Below, one piece after another: positions 35,679 through 47,643 of a stretch of 64,000 bases of DNA. Made by a program: the position numbers and the translations under genes. The DNA is from Sequoia sempervirens (taxonomy: Eukaryota; Streptophyta; Pinopsida; Cupressales; Cupressaceae): positions 39,418,248 through 39,482,247 of the forward strand of contig VDFB02000003.1 of assembly GCA_007258455.2 (NCBI GenBank), read 5' to 3'. Under the pieces are notes generated by a model, which saw only the letters and a program-made list of their open reading frames with translations, was not told the DNA's origin and did no database searches. The first letter of the stretch is position 1, and each line of letters starts with the position of its first letter.

Positions 35679-37233
35679 GAAGAGCTTCAGCCGGAAACTC
35701 CTCTCAAGGAGTACTTCCAAGAAAAGTACCCCTGGCCGACAAAGTTCGTGGAAAAGCATAACTATCAAGGCAGAGGCCTTGGAAAGCAAGAACAAGGGCG
35801 GTTACAACCCATTGATACATCTCTGCTACCAAAAAATGTGGGCATTGGGTATGACAAAAAATAGAAAGGCCCCGCAACACCACCTAATACTTCCAATAGT
35901 ATCACCATGGACGATGGCTCCTTGGTAGACATACCCGAAGAGGAATCCATCATACATGCGTACGATGATGTTGATCACACTGACTTGTCGTCCATGTTTG
36001 AATGCCTATCCGTTTGCACCATTAGCCTGTCCCTTCGTCACCCTGAACTCATCGATTGGGACTTACATAACGCCCCACCTATCAGTATGTCTGTGGACAC
36101 GTACGCCAACCTTATGGGATTGGGGGAGGATGAACACTCTAGTCGCAAAAATAAAAATCAGAAAAATGAAAAGAGGTCATCTAGTGAAAACCTCCCTGAG
36201 GCGCTTCCTGACCTAGAAAAAGTAAAAATAAAGGACGCATCTGATGGTGAAAACCTCGAAGAGGTGCCAAAAGATGGAGATGTTCATCTTCCCCTTATGG
36301 GAACTCAGCTATCTGCCAGATCATCTATCCTGATTGAAGAAATGCAAGAAGTTAATTTGGGAACTGCTGAAAGTCCGAAGATCACCTATGTAGCCAAGTC
36401 ACTCTCTAAACAAGAGTATCCGATCTTTGTACAGCTACTCCGAGAAGGAATCATCAATTTTTCTTGGTCATACTCAGACATGCCAGGCTTAGACCCTGCT
36501 TTAGTGGTCCACCACTTAGACATTCGCCCAGATGCCAAACCCGTCAAGCAAAAACTTCGTAAAATGCATCCGCAAGTTGCATTATTAGTAAAGAAAGAGT
36601 TGGAGAAGTTACTGGACGCAGGTTTTATCAGACCTATTGACTACTCTGAATGGATCTCCAACATAGTGTCGGTTGCTAAACCAAACGGTGACATTCGGGT
36701 CTGCATAGATTTTAGGGATCTCAACAAAGCCTGCCCAAAAGATGATTTCCCTCTTCCTAATATTGACATGTTGGTTGACTTAACAGCAGGACATGAGATG
36801 TTGTCCCTCATGGATGGCTTCTCTGGTTACAACCAGATCCGAATTGCACCTGAAGACCAACACAAAATCGCCTTCACAACTCCTTGGGGCACCTTCTGTT
36901 ACAATGTTATTCCCTTCAGTCTTAAGAATGCGGGGGAAACGTATCAAAGAGCTATGACGGTTATCTTCCATGACCTCATCCATATCATCATGGAAGACTA
37001 TGTTGATGACCTATTAGGGAAATCCAGAACGTGCGCAAAGCATCCCACCATTATGAAAAAGATATTTGAGCGATTAGAGCATTACAAGTTGTGGTTGAAT
37101 CCAAAAAAGTGTGTCTTCGGGGTCACGTCAGGGAAATTGTTAGGTTTCATAGTCTCTCGTAGAGATATTGAAGTGGATCCTGCCAAGGTAAAGGCTATTC
37201 TGGACATGCCACCTCCACGCAATCTAAAGTAGT
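35679..37233 (+). pseudogene. Tat linker and reverse transcriptase
   Basis: A linker with stops leads into a 441-residue frame from 35907. RT starts near FSWSYSDMPGLDP and has LEKLLDAGFIRPI, NGDIRVCIDFRDLNKACPKD, FSGYNQIRIAPEDQHKIAF and the catalytic EDYVDDLL, then LNPKKCVFGV. RT copies the element RNA inside the particle. The TAG at 37231 interrupts the conserved L-R-S-L-Q-G-K motif at a position normally Gln. Confidence 0.93.
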
Positions 37234-38675
37234 TAAGGAGTCTCCAAGGCAAAATGCAATCCATCCGTCGGTTCATAGCTCAGCTTGGAGATAAATGTCA
37301 GCCATTTACCCATCTTTTGAAGAAAGATTCCACCTTCCAATGGACTCCACAGTGTCAGATAGGGTTTGATAAAATCAAGGAATATTTAGTCCATCCAACA
37401 ATTTTGATGCCGCCTATCCCAGGGAAGCCCCTCCTACTCTATATCTTTGCTACCTCCGTCGCACTGGGGGCACTATTGGCGCAACATGATGAGTCATACA
37501 AAGAGAGGGAAATTTACTACATCAACAGAACACTAGTTGGCTATGAGTTAAATTATTCCCCAATGGAAAAAGCGTGCCTCACACTGGTCTTCAGCACACA
37601 GAAACTCCGCCATTACATGCTCAGTCATCCAGTCAAGTTAATTGCTAAAATTGATCCCTTGAAGTATCTGTTATCCAGAACCACTTTGACTGGCCGCATG
37701 GCCAAATGGGTCATGTTGCTAAGCGAATTTGACATCGAGTATGTAGAGTGCAAAGCTATTAAAGGACATGTTATTGCTAATCAATTAGCTGAAGCACCAC
37801 TAGTAGATGCCTACCCAATAGACACTGAATTCCCGGATGAAGGAATCTACATAGTAACAGAAGCACCAACTTGGACATTATACTTTGATGGCTCATACAC
37901 TCACAGTGGATCTGGGGCAGGAATTCTATTAGTCACCCCTCAAGGTGACTACATCCCAAAATCATTTAGGATAGCGTTTCCCTGCACCAACAATATGGCG
38001 GAATATGAAGCCCTCCTCACCGGCCTTAGAATTGCAAAATAGTGGCACATCACATATTTGAAAGTCTTTGGGGATTCCTTGTTGGTTATCAGACAAGTTA
38101 ATGATGAGTTCCACACAAAGGATGACAAACTGCTTCCCTACAAACGCATGGTAGACGATTTCAAGAAATATTTCACCTCCATACAGTTTGACCAAATCCC
38201 TCAAGTGCAGAATAAAGCAGCAGACGCCATGGCCACTATCGGTTCTCTGATTGACATGCCCAAGGATCAGACAGAGTGTGAGTTTCTGGTCGAACAACTG
38301 TTAATCCCTGCATACGATGTCCCTGACACTGACATGGTGTGCGATATCGTCGGTCCTGCCTCCTTGTGGTACCAAGACATATATACTTACCTCCGTGACA
38401 ACACCATACCCCCAGAGCTTACACACAACCAACGTAAATCCTTTATCCATCGTTCGTCCCGATACATCATCGTTGGTGATACGCTTTATCGACGCGGGTA
38501 TGATGGAATCCTCCTAAGATGTCTGAATGAGACCGAAGCCCAAATGGTACTAACGGAAGTACACAGTGGTATTTGTGGGGCTCACTCAAATGGTATGGCT
38601 CTGGCCAAAAGAATCTTACGAGCTGGATACTATTGGCCGACATTGGAACACGATGCTTGCGACTTTGTCAAGTAA
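37234..38675 (+). pseudogene. Tat RNase H, second (archaeal-like) RNase H, integrase start
   Basis: The classical RNase H (ATSVALGALLAQHD, YSPMEKACLTLVF, HYMLSHPVKLI) is followed by a second RNase H: WTLYFDGSYTHSGSGAGILL, NMAEYEALLTGLRIA, FGDSLLVIRQV. The Asp-Gly-Ser, Glu and Asp residues of the second active site are visible. The tandem arrangement marks the Tat lineage. A TAG at 38041 interrupts the second RNase H. The integrase zinc-binding part follows (EVHSGICGAHSNGMALAKRI, YYWPTLEHDA) to a TAA at 38673. Confidence 0.93.
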
Positions 38676-39623
38676 TGCCTTCCGTGCCAACAACATGCGG
38701 ATTTGATTCACGCTCCAGCTCAAGATCTTCAGCCTCTCCTAGCACCATGGCCATTCTCTTAATGGGGTTTCGACTTGATTGGCAAGATTCACCCACTATC
38801 ATCCGACAGCCATACATTCATCATCACCGCAACTGAGTATTTCACCAAATGAGTGGAAGCAATGCCACTCTCACAAATCACCGGTACTCAGGTTTCTAAA
38901 TTCATCCTCTACCATATTCTCTGTAGATATGGTATCCCATCCACCATCATTTCTGATAACGGAAAGCTGTTTAAAAATCAAGCCATGAAACATCTATGTG
39001 ATACCTTCCATATTCAACATCGTTGGTCTACGCCTTATTACCTCCAGGGTAATGGTCAGGCAGAAGCGACCAACAAAACCCTCATCTGCATTCTCAAAAA
39101 GGTGGTCAATAACACTGGACGAGATTGGCACTTTCACATACATCCCGCCCTTTGGGAATACCGCACATCCATCCGTACCCCAACAGGCGCCACCCCATAC
39201 TCTTTAGTATATGGAGCTGAAGCCATCTTGCCAATCGAAGTTGAGCTCCCCTCATTGAGAATTTCTTTGAAGAACCTCATCAGCGAAGAAGATGCTCACG
39301 TCGCTCGGCTTGCACAGCTAGAGTTACTTGATGAACGCAGAATACGAGCCTATGATCACCTACAAGTATACCAGAATCGTCTCAAACATCATTACAGTAA
39401 AAAGGTTCGCCCCAGGCAATTCCAGGTTGGCGAACTTGTGCTCAAGGAAAATCACCGCACTCAGCAAGATCGTGACAAGAAAGGCAAATTTGAGGCAAAC
39501 TGGTTAGGGCCGTATATCATAACTGCCAAATATGAATCTGGAGCTTACAAGTTGACTACTCTGGAAGGGGATCCCCTTGACGAACCTGTCAATATTCTCC
39601 ACCTAAAAAGGTTCTACACTTAA
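38676..39623 (+). pseudogene. Tat integrase
   Basis: After CLPCQQHAD, the second half of the HHCC zinc finger, the catalytic core shows WGFDLIG (first Asp), TIISDNGKLF (second Asp) and GNGQAEATNKT (Glu). The C-terminal part GPYIITAKYESGAYKL and LHLKRFYT ends at 39623. The TGA near 38850 replaces the Trp of TKWVEA. The enzyme would insert cDNA into nuclear DNA; stops make this copy inactive. Confidence 0.93.
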
Positions 39624-41929
39624 AGTCCGCTTGGTCTACCCTATCAAAAAATCAAAAAAATCAAAAAAGTGACCCAAAAAAAAAATAAAAAAAATAAAAA
39701 AAATCCAAAAATAGTAAAGAGAAATAAATCCGTCCTATGGTGAAAACCACCTCTTGGTGGCGCCTTGGATAAGTATGGATGGTGAAAACCTGGTAACAGG
39801 CGTCACCCATAGAGGGCTTAATCATTATCTACCTGGCATCCTAGTTACTTTATGTTGTCATCCGCACTTTCATCCCCATCCACATCAGCCTAGGTCACTT
39901 GATATTTGTTGATTGAGCATTGGACGACTCACCTTACCTATCCCTCATCCTGAGCTTCCTTATATCCCACTTTGAGCTTATGTCTTTTGTCCGTCGGTCC
40001 GTGTCGTCATATAGGATCATTCATCGTGTCGGTCTCCATCTAGATCTCATCCTCTTGTTCCACTTCCATCTTCTTGTCGAACTACGTTGCCCCTACGTTT
40101 TTACGTAGGCAAGGCTGATCGTGCAATCTGCCCCCGGGGCACTCTCAGATCAACTTTGTTTTGGTCTCCCATCCTCTCGTCTCCACTAGTCCCTTCTCGC
40201 TTTTGTCCACGGTCCTTTTATCGAACTACGTTGCCCCTGCGCTTTCACGTAGGCAAGGTTGGTCATTTGATCCTCCCTCGGGGCATTGGTCTGTCACATC
40301 TTGTGTCCATCATCTGTCACCATTGTCTTCTTTCCGCTTTATCCATGGTCTTTTTCCATGAACTACGAGGGCTCTGCGCTTTCACGTAGGCAAGGCAAAT
40401 CTTTGATCGGCCCCCGAGCCCCTAGGTCTTTAGGTTGTGTCTTGTCTCCCTTGTGTCGTGTCATCAAGCTATGCCCTTATCTCGCTGGTCCTTAACAAAT
40501 GAGATCCACTTGTATCATCAAATCCAATCAGTTCTGAATATCCTGCATCATATCGATCTTTTCGCTTAGCATCCATCATAGGTCTTAATATGATACATCC
40601 TTCCTAACAGACCTCATCGATCCCATCTATCCCTTGGATCCTATGGCAATGGACATTTGAAATTGATTGCGATCTTTTGATGCTTTTGGTTTTTGTTTAT
40701 CATTTGAGTTCCCTATAATCACTTGTCAAGACCGCCATAATCCATCATATTATGGCGTGTTTTGATTAGTCCACATAGGGGCATATCTTGATTGTGTCTT
40801 CTCGGTTGTCTCACATAGTACCCACCAGGATCCTAGTGGTCTTGTGTTATGTTGGGGCATCCTTTCGTGCTTGTGGTTATCTCAATACCAGACCCGAACA
40901 AGGTTTTCGTGACTTTGGGGTATTGGGATAACCTTCTTGTCTGGCGTGTTTCTCTTGTGCATTAGACGCTAATTTACCTTGGTCCTCTATACCTTGGTGT
41001 ATTATGTCTTATGCTATAGCAAAAACCAGTGCTCCAAAGATAGCAAAATTGAGTTAGGATTGTATTTTCATAATCATTGCATTAATACTCGCCCTATGGT
41101 TTTGGTTGTGCAAATACCTTCCCCCATTCTCTTTCATTCTTCTCAGGATACTGATACCTTTTGACAGATGCCAAATCACATCCATCACCACATACCCACC
41201 TCCCGTCATCACATCAGTTCTTATTGGCACTCATGACTGTGTGTTATTTCCTCTAAAAGTACAAAAATACTATACCATATCCCCATCATTGCTTGCATTA
41301 CATGTTAGGTCCATCACTACCTGCATACATACTTCACCACCTGCATCATCACATGTTAGGTCCTTCGCCACCTGCATCACAAAGTGTTAGACGCATAATA
41401 CATCACATCCTGCATATATAAAATGTTCATACAAAATCCATCATACACATATACATACATGACAAATAAGTCAACTAAGTATTTATGTATATAAAAAATG
41501 CCATAAATACCATGAGTACACATAACATATCACCATGTGCATATCATTTCACAAAACATCAAAGTACATATATCCAATCATCCATAAACATCGCAATGAA
41601 CTAACTTACAATTATTCATACCATCCATGTCAACATCTCATATCATGAACATGAGCATAATTAAATCAACACATGAGCATAAATAAACCAATACATCCAT
41701 CCACATAAACATAAAATACCATATACGCATACATATAATCACCCATCATAAAAGGAAACATACTACATGGTGTTAATAAGAACTGTCCCATAAAAAAATA
41801 CTATAATATATGTCATAGGTCCATCATACATCGTCTAATACAATATACAATCCAGAGATGTGGAACACCTCTACCCTCTGGCGACATACATAACCCATCC
41901 ATCCTGTCACTATCAAAAATAACCAATGT
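39624..41929 (+). other. Tat 3' spacer with repeated motifs
   Basis: Non-coding. GTGAAAACCACCTCTTGGTGGCG-type motifs lie at 39740-39810. Three copies of a GAACTACG...CACGTAGGCAAGG module lie near 40078-40130, 40222-40270 and 40358-40410. CATCAT-rich DNA fills 41160-41760, like the equivalent zone of the outer element. Confidence 0.6.
40075..40415 (+). repeat. three copies of the ACGTAGGCAAGG module
   Basis: Each copy reads GAACTACG, about 8-10 bases, TTTNACGTAGGCAAGG, then a CCCCCGGGGC or CCTCGGGGCATT tail. Spacing is about 135-145 bp. Modules of this type recur downstream of pol in plant Tat elements. Confidence 0.75.
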
Positions 41930-44300
41930 CCTACATCTGACTGCTCTACTGAGAGCTACCCACATCTGACCTCTGCGGAGAATCAGGTGCTGGCCCTTTG
42001 TGTGCTGGAGTCCCCTGGTACTCACGGGTGGGTGTCCCCTGATAACCGCCGTATGGAGACGGCGTCCGCCAGTAATCACTGAATCCCCTAGTGCGTGTCC
42101 CTAGAGACTGAGATGGCCCTGGTGGCTGTGGAGCCTGGCTGACGTAGCGTGCAGTGCGCTACACTGGATCTGGAACAACCTGCTCATACACCCCTCTCCA
42201 ATAACTAGCTTGCTGCATAAACTCATCCCTCTGCCCAACTATCAGTCTCGCGGCATTCCGCTCATGCCGATACTGATCTCGATCAGCGCTGATCACCTGC
42301 CTCTCACGCTCTGATGCCTCCTGAGCTAATCGAATCTGTGCCAGCTCTGCCTGTAACCTATCCCTCTCTCTCCATAATCTGCACATCTGCTCTGGTCATC
42401 CCACCCTCACCCTAATCTATCTGAAAGTGAGCCATCGTAGCATACGTCTCTTCCTGAAGGGTCTGTATCCGCATCTCTGCTGCATCTCTCTCTCTCTCAG
42501 CCCCCTGTGCCTGAGCTTCTGCTGCATCTCTATCCTACTGGAGAACCTGTGCCCGTAACTCTGCTGAATCCCTCTCCCTTCGGAGAGTCGCTACCTCTAC
42601 CACCATCTCATCCCTCCCTCTCTACAACGCCTGTATCTCTGCCTCTACTGCTGCCCTCTCACTCTGAATGCGTACCTGTGCCGCATCCCTCTCTGCCTCT
42701 ATAACCTCCTGTACTTGAGCCTGAGCTGCATCTCTCTCAACCCGCATAATCCATGCCTGCTCTACTGCCACAGCCTCCCTCTCCTGCATCATCCCCATAT
42801 CTCCAAGTGCCTGTTCAAGACAATGTACCCTGCCCTGAAGCTCGTCCCAGTCTCGCTCGAGATCTCCGGACCGCTGACTAGTGCACCCTGCTCCCTGATC
42901 AGCTACCTGCCCCATCCTCTCCTCTGGCTCCCCCCTGGCCTGTAAAACCACGACCTCTGCCTGTAACCTGTCGCGGTCCCATGTCACACTAGTCAGCTCG
43001 CTCTGTATCCTCTGCACCTCTCCCTGTGCCCTGTCCCTCTCCCTCACTACTCCTGCTAGCTGGAAAGTAATGGCGTCATAATCTATCAATGCCTCCCGCT
43101 CTACTCTAGCTAGCTAGGACTCAAGAGCCTTCACTCTCCGCTCTGCCATCCGTACTCTCGCCTCCGCCCCTCTCCCCTGCACAATGGGGTCCTCTGGCAC
43201 ATAAGGAACTAATGCTAATGCATCTGCTGTCGCACCATCCTCTGCCCTCGCATCTCTGTCAACATCCATCATATCCTCCTCCCCAACTACCAGCTCTATC
43301 CCACCATCCCCATCATCCTCCCCATCCCCCTCCCCATCCACCTGCTCTAACTCCTCCTCGCCTGCTGGATGCTCCCTCTCCCCCTGCTCTTGTCCCTCCT
43401 CATGGTTCTTCGCAATCCGGCAAACGCGAAATCGTCCCGCCTCTCCCTGTCTCTCAACCACAAACCGATGTCGTGGTGACCTCCTCTCCTCCCCTGATGC
43501 TGCTCTGACCTCCCCCTCCTCTCTGCTCTCTGCCTCCTAATGCCCCCCATGACCCTCTACCGTCGGCCGAACCCGCAACCGCCGTGGCTGCCCATGCTGA
43601 CCTACCACAAACTGCCTCCCCACCCCCTCTGCAGCACCCCTCGCCCCTACCACCTCCACCTCCTCCATATCGTCAACATCCATAACCTCCTCCACTCTCT
43701 GCTCCCCCTGAGCTCTCTGAGGCTGCCCCCTCTCTCGCTGCCGACCCTCTCTGGCCACCCTCGGCCCCCCCGCAACTCAATAATGTGGCGGATCACCTCC
43801 ATATACCGCAAACTACAGGTCCGTCTGCTCTGATCTGGCAGCAGTATCCCACTAATCAGGCCACACAAAAATAACAGTAAGGCTGGCACACCCACTCTCA
43901 AACATTCGTCCAAATCCAACTGCCCCTTCACCAAGGGCAACCTCACCTGACTAAACAACACTCTCAAGTTCTCATCCAACGCTGCCTCTGTGGATACCAC
44001 CTCGCTCACTAACCGACCCGCAATCGGCAGCCTCAGGATGCGCCACACATCCTTCAATGTCACGGTCATCTCTCCTGTCGAGAAATGAAACGTCGACGTC
44101 TCTGAGCTCCACCTCTCTATCAATGCGATCAACATCGCCGCATGTGCCCTGACCTCTGGAAACCACACATAATGACCTAACCCTGCGTGGTCTAGCGCCG
44201 CCTGGTCCTCCCCATTCATCGCCGCTATCGTCACCGCCATCACCGCCGATCGTCGCTCATGCACGCGTAACCGGTCAAAACTTTGCATCATTAAACACAC
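41930..44300 (-). pseudogene. antisense PMD plus coiled-coil gene carried by the Tat element
   Basis: Read on the minus strand from ATG 44298-44300, opposite to gag-pol. Residues about 30-180 form a plant mobile domain (PF10536 type): LDHAGLGHYVWFPEV, LIALIERWSSETSTFHF, GEMTVTLKDVWRILRLP. A frame change in a run of seven G near 43765 is followed by an acidic, Arg-rich linker (43114-43758) with EEVMDVDDMEEVEVV. Then comes a long coiled coil rich in Arg, Glu, Gln and Ala (42159-43089, ERDRAQGEVQRIQSEL). The Pro/Ser-rich tail lies near 41930-42150. A few stops interrupt it. PMD proteins occur in plant genes and in plant transposable elements; their role in elements is not settled. Confidence 0.85.
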
Positions 44301-44385
44301 TTATCATTATACCTTTGTCTTTCTTTTCTCTCTATCTCTGCCTTTTTCTCTCTAATTTTCTGATTTCCCTCCCGGTTGACACAGA
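44301..44385 (-). other. AT-rich segment upstream of the antisense gene
   Basis: CT-rich on the + strand (TTTCTCTCTATCTCTG); on the minus strand it is the GA-rich DNA right before the antisense start codon. Confidence 0.4.
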
Positions 44386-44610
44386 ATTGCCCATCCGCAG
44401 CAGGGCAGAACCACCCTATTATGAGGAGGAACCACCTGTCCGTAGATGGGCATAACCGCCCCACAGGGGGGCGGAACTGCCCGCCCGCAGACGGGCGGCT
44501 CCGCCCCACGCCTGGGCGGAACCACTCGTCCGCGGACGGGCGGCTCCGCCCCGCAGGTGGGCGGAACCGCCCGGGAAACTCCGCCCTGCGGTTGGGCAGA
44601 ACCGCCCAGG
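44386..44610 (-). repeat. GC-rich hairpin repeats upstream of the antisense gene
   Basis: Alternating units containing GGGCGGAACCGCCC and GGGCGGCTCCGCCC with CCGTCCGCGGACGGGC spacers, repeating about every 45 bp. Each core is a 6-bp inverted repeat with a 2-base loop. It lies 90-310 bp upstream of the antisense start, where a leader would be. Confidence 0.88.
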
Positions 44611-45452
44611 AGCGAATCCGTCATGCGGGCTGGCTCGCATAGACCTGGGATTAAGCGGCGCGGGGGCCATGACGCGAATTCGGTGTATCGCTGCCGGAAG
44701 CGATGCCAGGTTGGGGCGGCTACGCCCTGCCCAGGTGTGCTGTCTTCTCGATTTCTGGTCCTTTTTGGGCATTTTTTTCTGTAACCTAACTCCAACCCGT
44801 TTTTTAAAATTATTTTCCCGCCAAAACCCATGTTTTTAAATTTTAAATTTTTACATCAAACGTATGTAAATTGAATATGAGGGTTTTCTTGCTACTCACC
44901 TCTTCTTCGCCGGCGCCCCCGCTGTACATTGCACGAACCTCGTCCGCCCGGTGCACGATCGCAGTATCATTGTCCGTCGACATCGTGTCTCCTCGTCAGT
45001 TTTCACACCTCTCCTCTCTTTCTCTCAACTGTTACAATGACAATGACCCAGGTAATTTTTCAAATTACCTTTTTAACCCCCTTCCTCCAACAAGGTATTT
45101 TTTACCTTTTATTTAACTTTTTATTCCTCCAACTAATCCCAAACTTCCCGAGGCTGCCATTCGCAAACCGTCCATCGGATTCACTCCGTTCAAAAGCCAA
45201 AGTTTCTTGATTTTCTGAGCTCTATCCAATGGTGTCATTCTTTCTTTCCTATCGAGACGTCGTCCGAGGACCCCTTTTTCCTTCCCCGACCACCCTCTCG
45301 AGGGGGCATACCCTCTTCTCATTCCTCCATTCCTCCAGCTTGGTCATTGGGGCATCATTAACCTTTTTATGCCAGGGGCATCACCATCCTTCATCTCTTG
45401 CCTCATTTGCATTTTATTTTTCTTCGAAACACTATTATCCTAACAATGTTTC
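44611..45452. other. Tat sequence between antisense gene and PPT
   Basis: Mixed-composition DNA without a recognised domain. It ends in an inverted repeat CTTCGAAACA (45422) and TGTTTCGAAG (45447) that runs into the PPT. Confidence 0.5.
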
Positions 45453-45466
45453 GAAGAGGGGCAAAA
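45453..45466 (+). promoter_or_regulatory. Tat polypurine tract
   Basis: GAAGAGGGGCAAAA directly before the 3' LTR start TGTAGACACC. Its first bases are the end of a 10-bp hairpin arm. Confidence 0.88.
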
Positions 45467-46830
45467 TGTAGACACCTAAATTTAATTACTTCCACATGAT
45501 TAAATTCATTGCCTTTCCATCTATCATATTAATATTAATTTATTAAATTAATATTACACCTTTCGCCTCACATCGGTAAAGTATTTAATGTAATAATTAA
45601 TACTTTATCTTTCACCTTATTCCTCTCTAAATTAAATAAATACGCTAATTTATTTAATTTAGTCATTTTTCACCTTTTTGATTTAAAATCAATTTAAAAT
45701 TCCTCACTTTCTCTCTCCTTGTCACATCCTCCATAACCTTGCCCTAATCTGAATTAATTTAATTCATGATTATGATGTGCATTCTCTTAATCAGAGATTA
45801 ATGTCACATCCTCCCACATTTGCCACTTGCCTCTAATCCTCTATTAATTAGCCTAATCCAATGTTTGCACAACCTTAACCAAGGTCATTAGCTATTTCTA
45901 GCACCACTTTTTGGTCAATTCTTCCATTTTTCCTTTTTAGATATTGACTCTCCTTCCCATAAGAATTTTTAATTCTCGTTTATTTATCCCATGTCTCTCT
46001 CTTCCCTATGTGAATTTTTAATTCACATTCCATTCTTCCAAGGCTTCTAGAACCTTGGACTTGTCACAATCTCCACATGTGACCAAGTCCCACCTTTTTG
46101 GAGCCCACCTTTTACCCTCTAGATCATCCTAGGAATGTGAATTTTTAATTCACATTTATACCCCCAACCACCTTTCATTTTCCCATGTAGATTTTTGAGG
46201 AATTCCAAAATTTCTCAAATGTCTCTTTCACTCCCACTTAGGAACAAGAAACTCCTTTTTGTGGAAATCTCCTCACTCCTTAAGGTGCATGCCCTTTTCC
46301 ACCTCATGTACCTTCTTGACACCTCATCTCCATTTCATCCCCTCTTTATCCACTTCACGCTCCACATGTCAAGATGTGAGGGCTTGTGGGTTCTCAACCC
46401 ACCATAGCCCTTCATCTTGGCTTTGTTGGAGCAATATTGACCGTTGAATTCTCTAGAGAATTCAAATTCTTCTATAAATACCCCCTCCTCAAGGGAATTT
46501 TCAACACTTTAGATTTGAGCAACTACATGCTGTCCATTTGAATCATCAATCCTTTGTCATCATCTAGCCATCTTTGTTAATCATTTGCACCTTCAACCTT
46601 GCATTTAGGCATTCAAGCAATCATCTAAGGAGTACACAACCAATCCAAGCAAGGGCCAGTCAAAGAAGTATCAACAACAAGGGAGGTAAAATTGTTTGCA
46701 TTTCATTTTATTCATTTTCCTTTTAGTTGTATCACTCTTTTGGCTAATCTTGAGGTGTCCTTGGTATTTTGTCATTTCCATTTCTTAGTTATTTTACACA
46801 TTTAGAGAAGTATAAATATCAAGGTATACA
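45467..46830 (+). repeat. Tat 3' LTR
   Basis: 1364 bp, same ends and length as 27952-29315, with about 21 substitutions by eye and no indel seen. Several differences are C/T or G/A. Confidence 0.95.
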
Positions 46831-47643
46831 ATAACATATAGCAAATCAACAATCTTATCAATCAATCAATCAAATCTAATCAGCTCCAATAAGATTTCGA
46901 TCAAATCTCGTTGAGTGTCTATCATTGACCTTCACCTATCATGAGGTCAATCATCATCACCACATCATTGATCCTCACCTATCATGAGGTCAATCATCAA
47001 TCTATCATTGATCCTCGCCCATCATGAGGTCAATCATCAATCTATCATTGATCCTCACCTATCATGAGGTCAATTTTCAATCTATCATTGATCCTCGCGT
47101 ATAATGATGTCAATTATCGACCTATCATGAGGTCAATTATCATCAATCTATCATTGATCCTCACCTATCATGCGGTCAATAATCACTATCATATAATTGA
47201 TCCTCATCTATCATGAGGTCAATCATCATCATCCTATCATTGATTCTAACCTATCATGAGATCAATCATCATCAAATCTATCAACATCATCAAACATCAT
47301 AAAAAAATAATCAGCTGAAACGATTATCAATCATCAAACACAAGGAGGCAAAATAGGGCATCAATTTAATCAAATTGGTAGAGTCAATCTTCTTTATCGG
47401 GAGATAAATCGTTGAAATATCTTGAAAATTTGAAATCATCATCAAATCATCGAAAAATCATCAAAATTTTCAATTTTTTTCAAAAAATCATAAAAATTCA
47501 AAAATTCATCGATTTATCTCCCGAGGGGGCATATATCTGTCATCACTTGAAAATCAGCATTTGGAGTGTCTGGGGCATTGAATTTTCTTTTTGTCAACAT
47601 CAACAACATATTTTTCTTTGAAGCAATGTGTAAACACATTACT
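46831..47643 (+). repeat. outer element 3' part with hairpin tandem repeats
   Basis: From 46908 to 47275 about nine copies of a unit of roughly 42 bp run in tandem, each holding TTGATCCTCACC...ATCATGAGGTCAA, whose ends are complementary. The rest is ATCA-rich. It is the continuation of the outer element beyond the Tat insertion. Confidence 0.85.

Larger units (their letters stand above)
27952..46830 (+). mobile_element. Tat-lineage Ty3/gypsy retrotransposon, full length
   Basis: This 18.9-kb element has two 1364-bp LTRs without length differences, a PBS, a repeat-rich leader, gag-protease-RT-RNase H-second RNase H-integrase, a long 3' spacer, an antisense gene and a PPT. The two RNase H domains in a row place it in the Tat/Ogre lineage. 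By eye the LTRs differ at about 21 sites (about 1.5%), so it is younger than the outer element it interrupts. ATAAT and ATAAC flank it as a duplication with one transition. Stops and frameshifts in gag-pol show this copy is dead. Confidence 0.95.

Noticed and set aside
44352..44831. Minus-strand Pro/Arg/Gly-rich frames upstream of the PMD gene
   Set aside because: Translation of the GC-rich hairpin array; no conserved start or domain.
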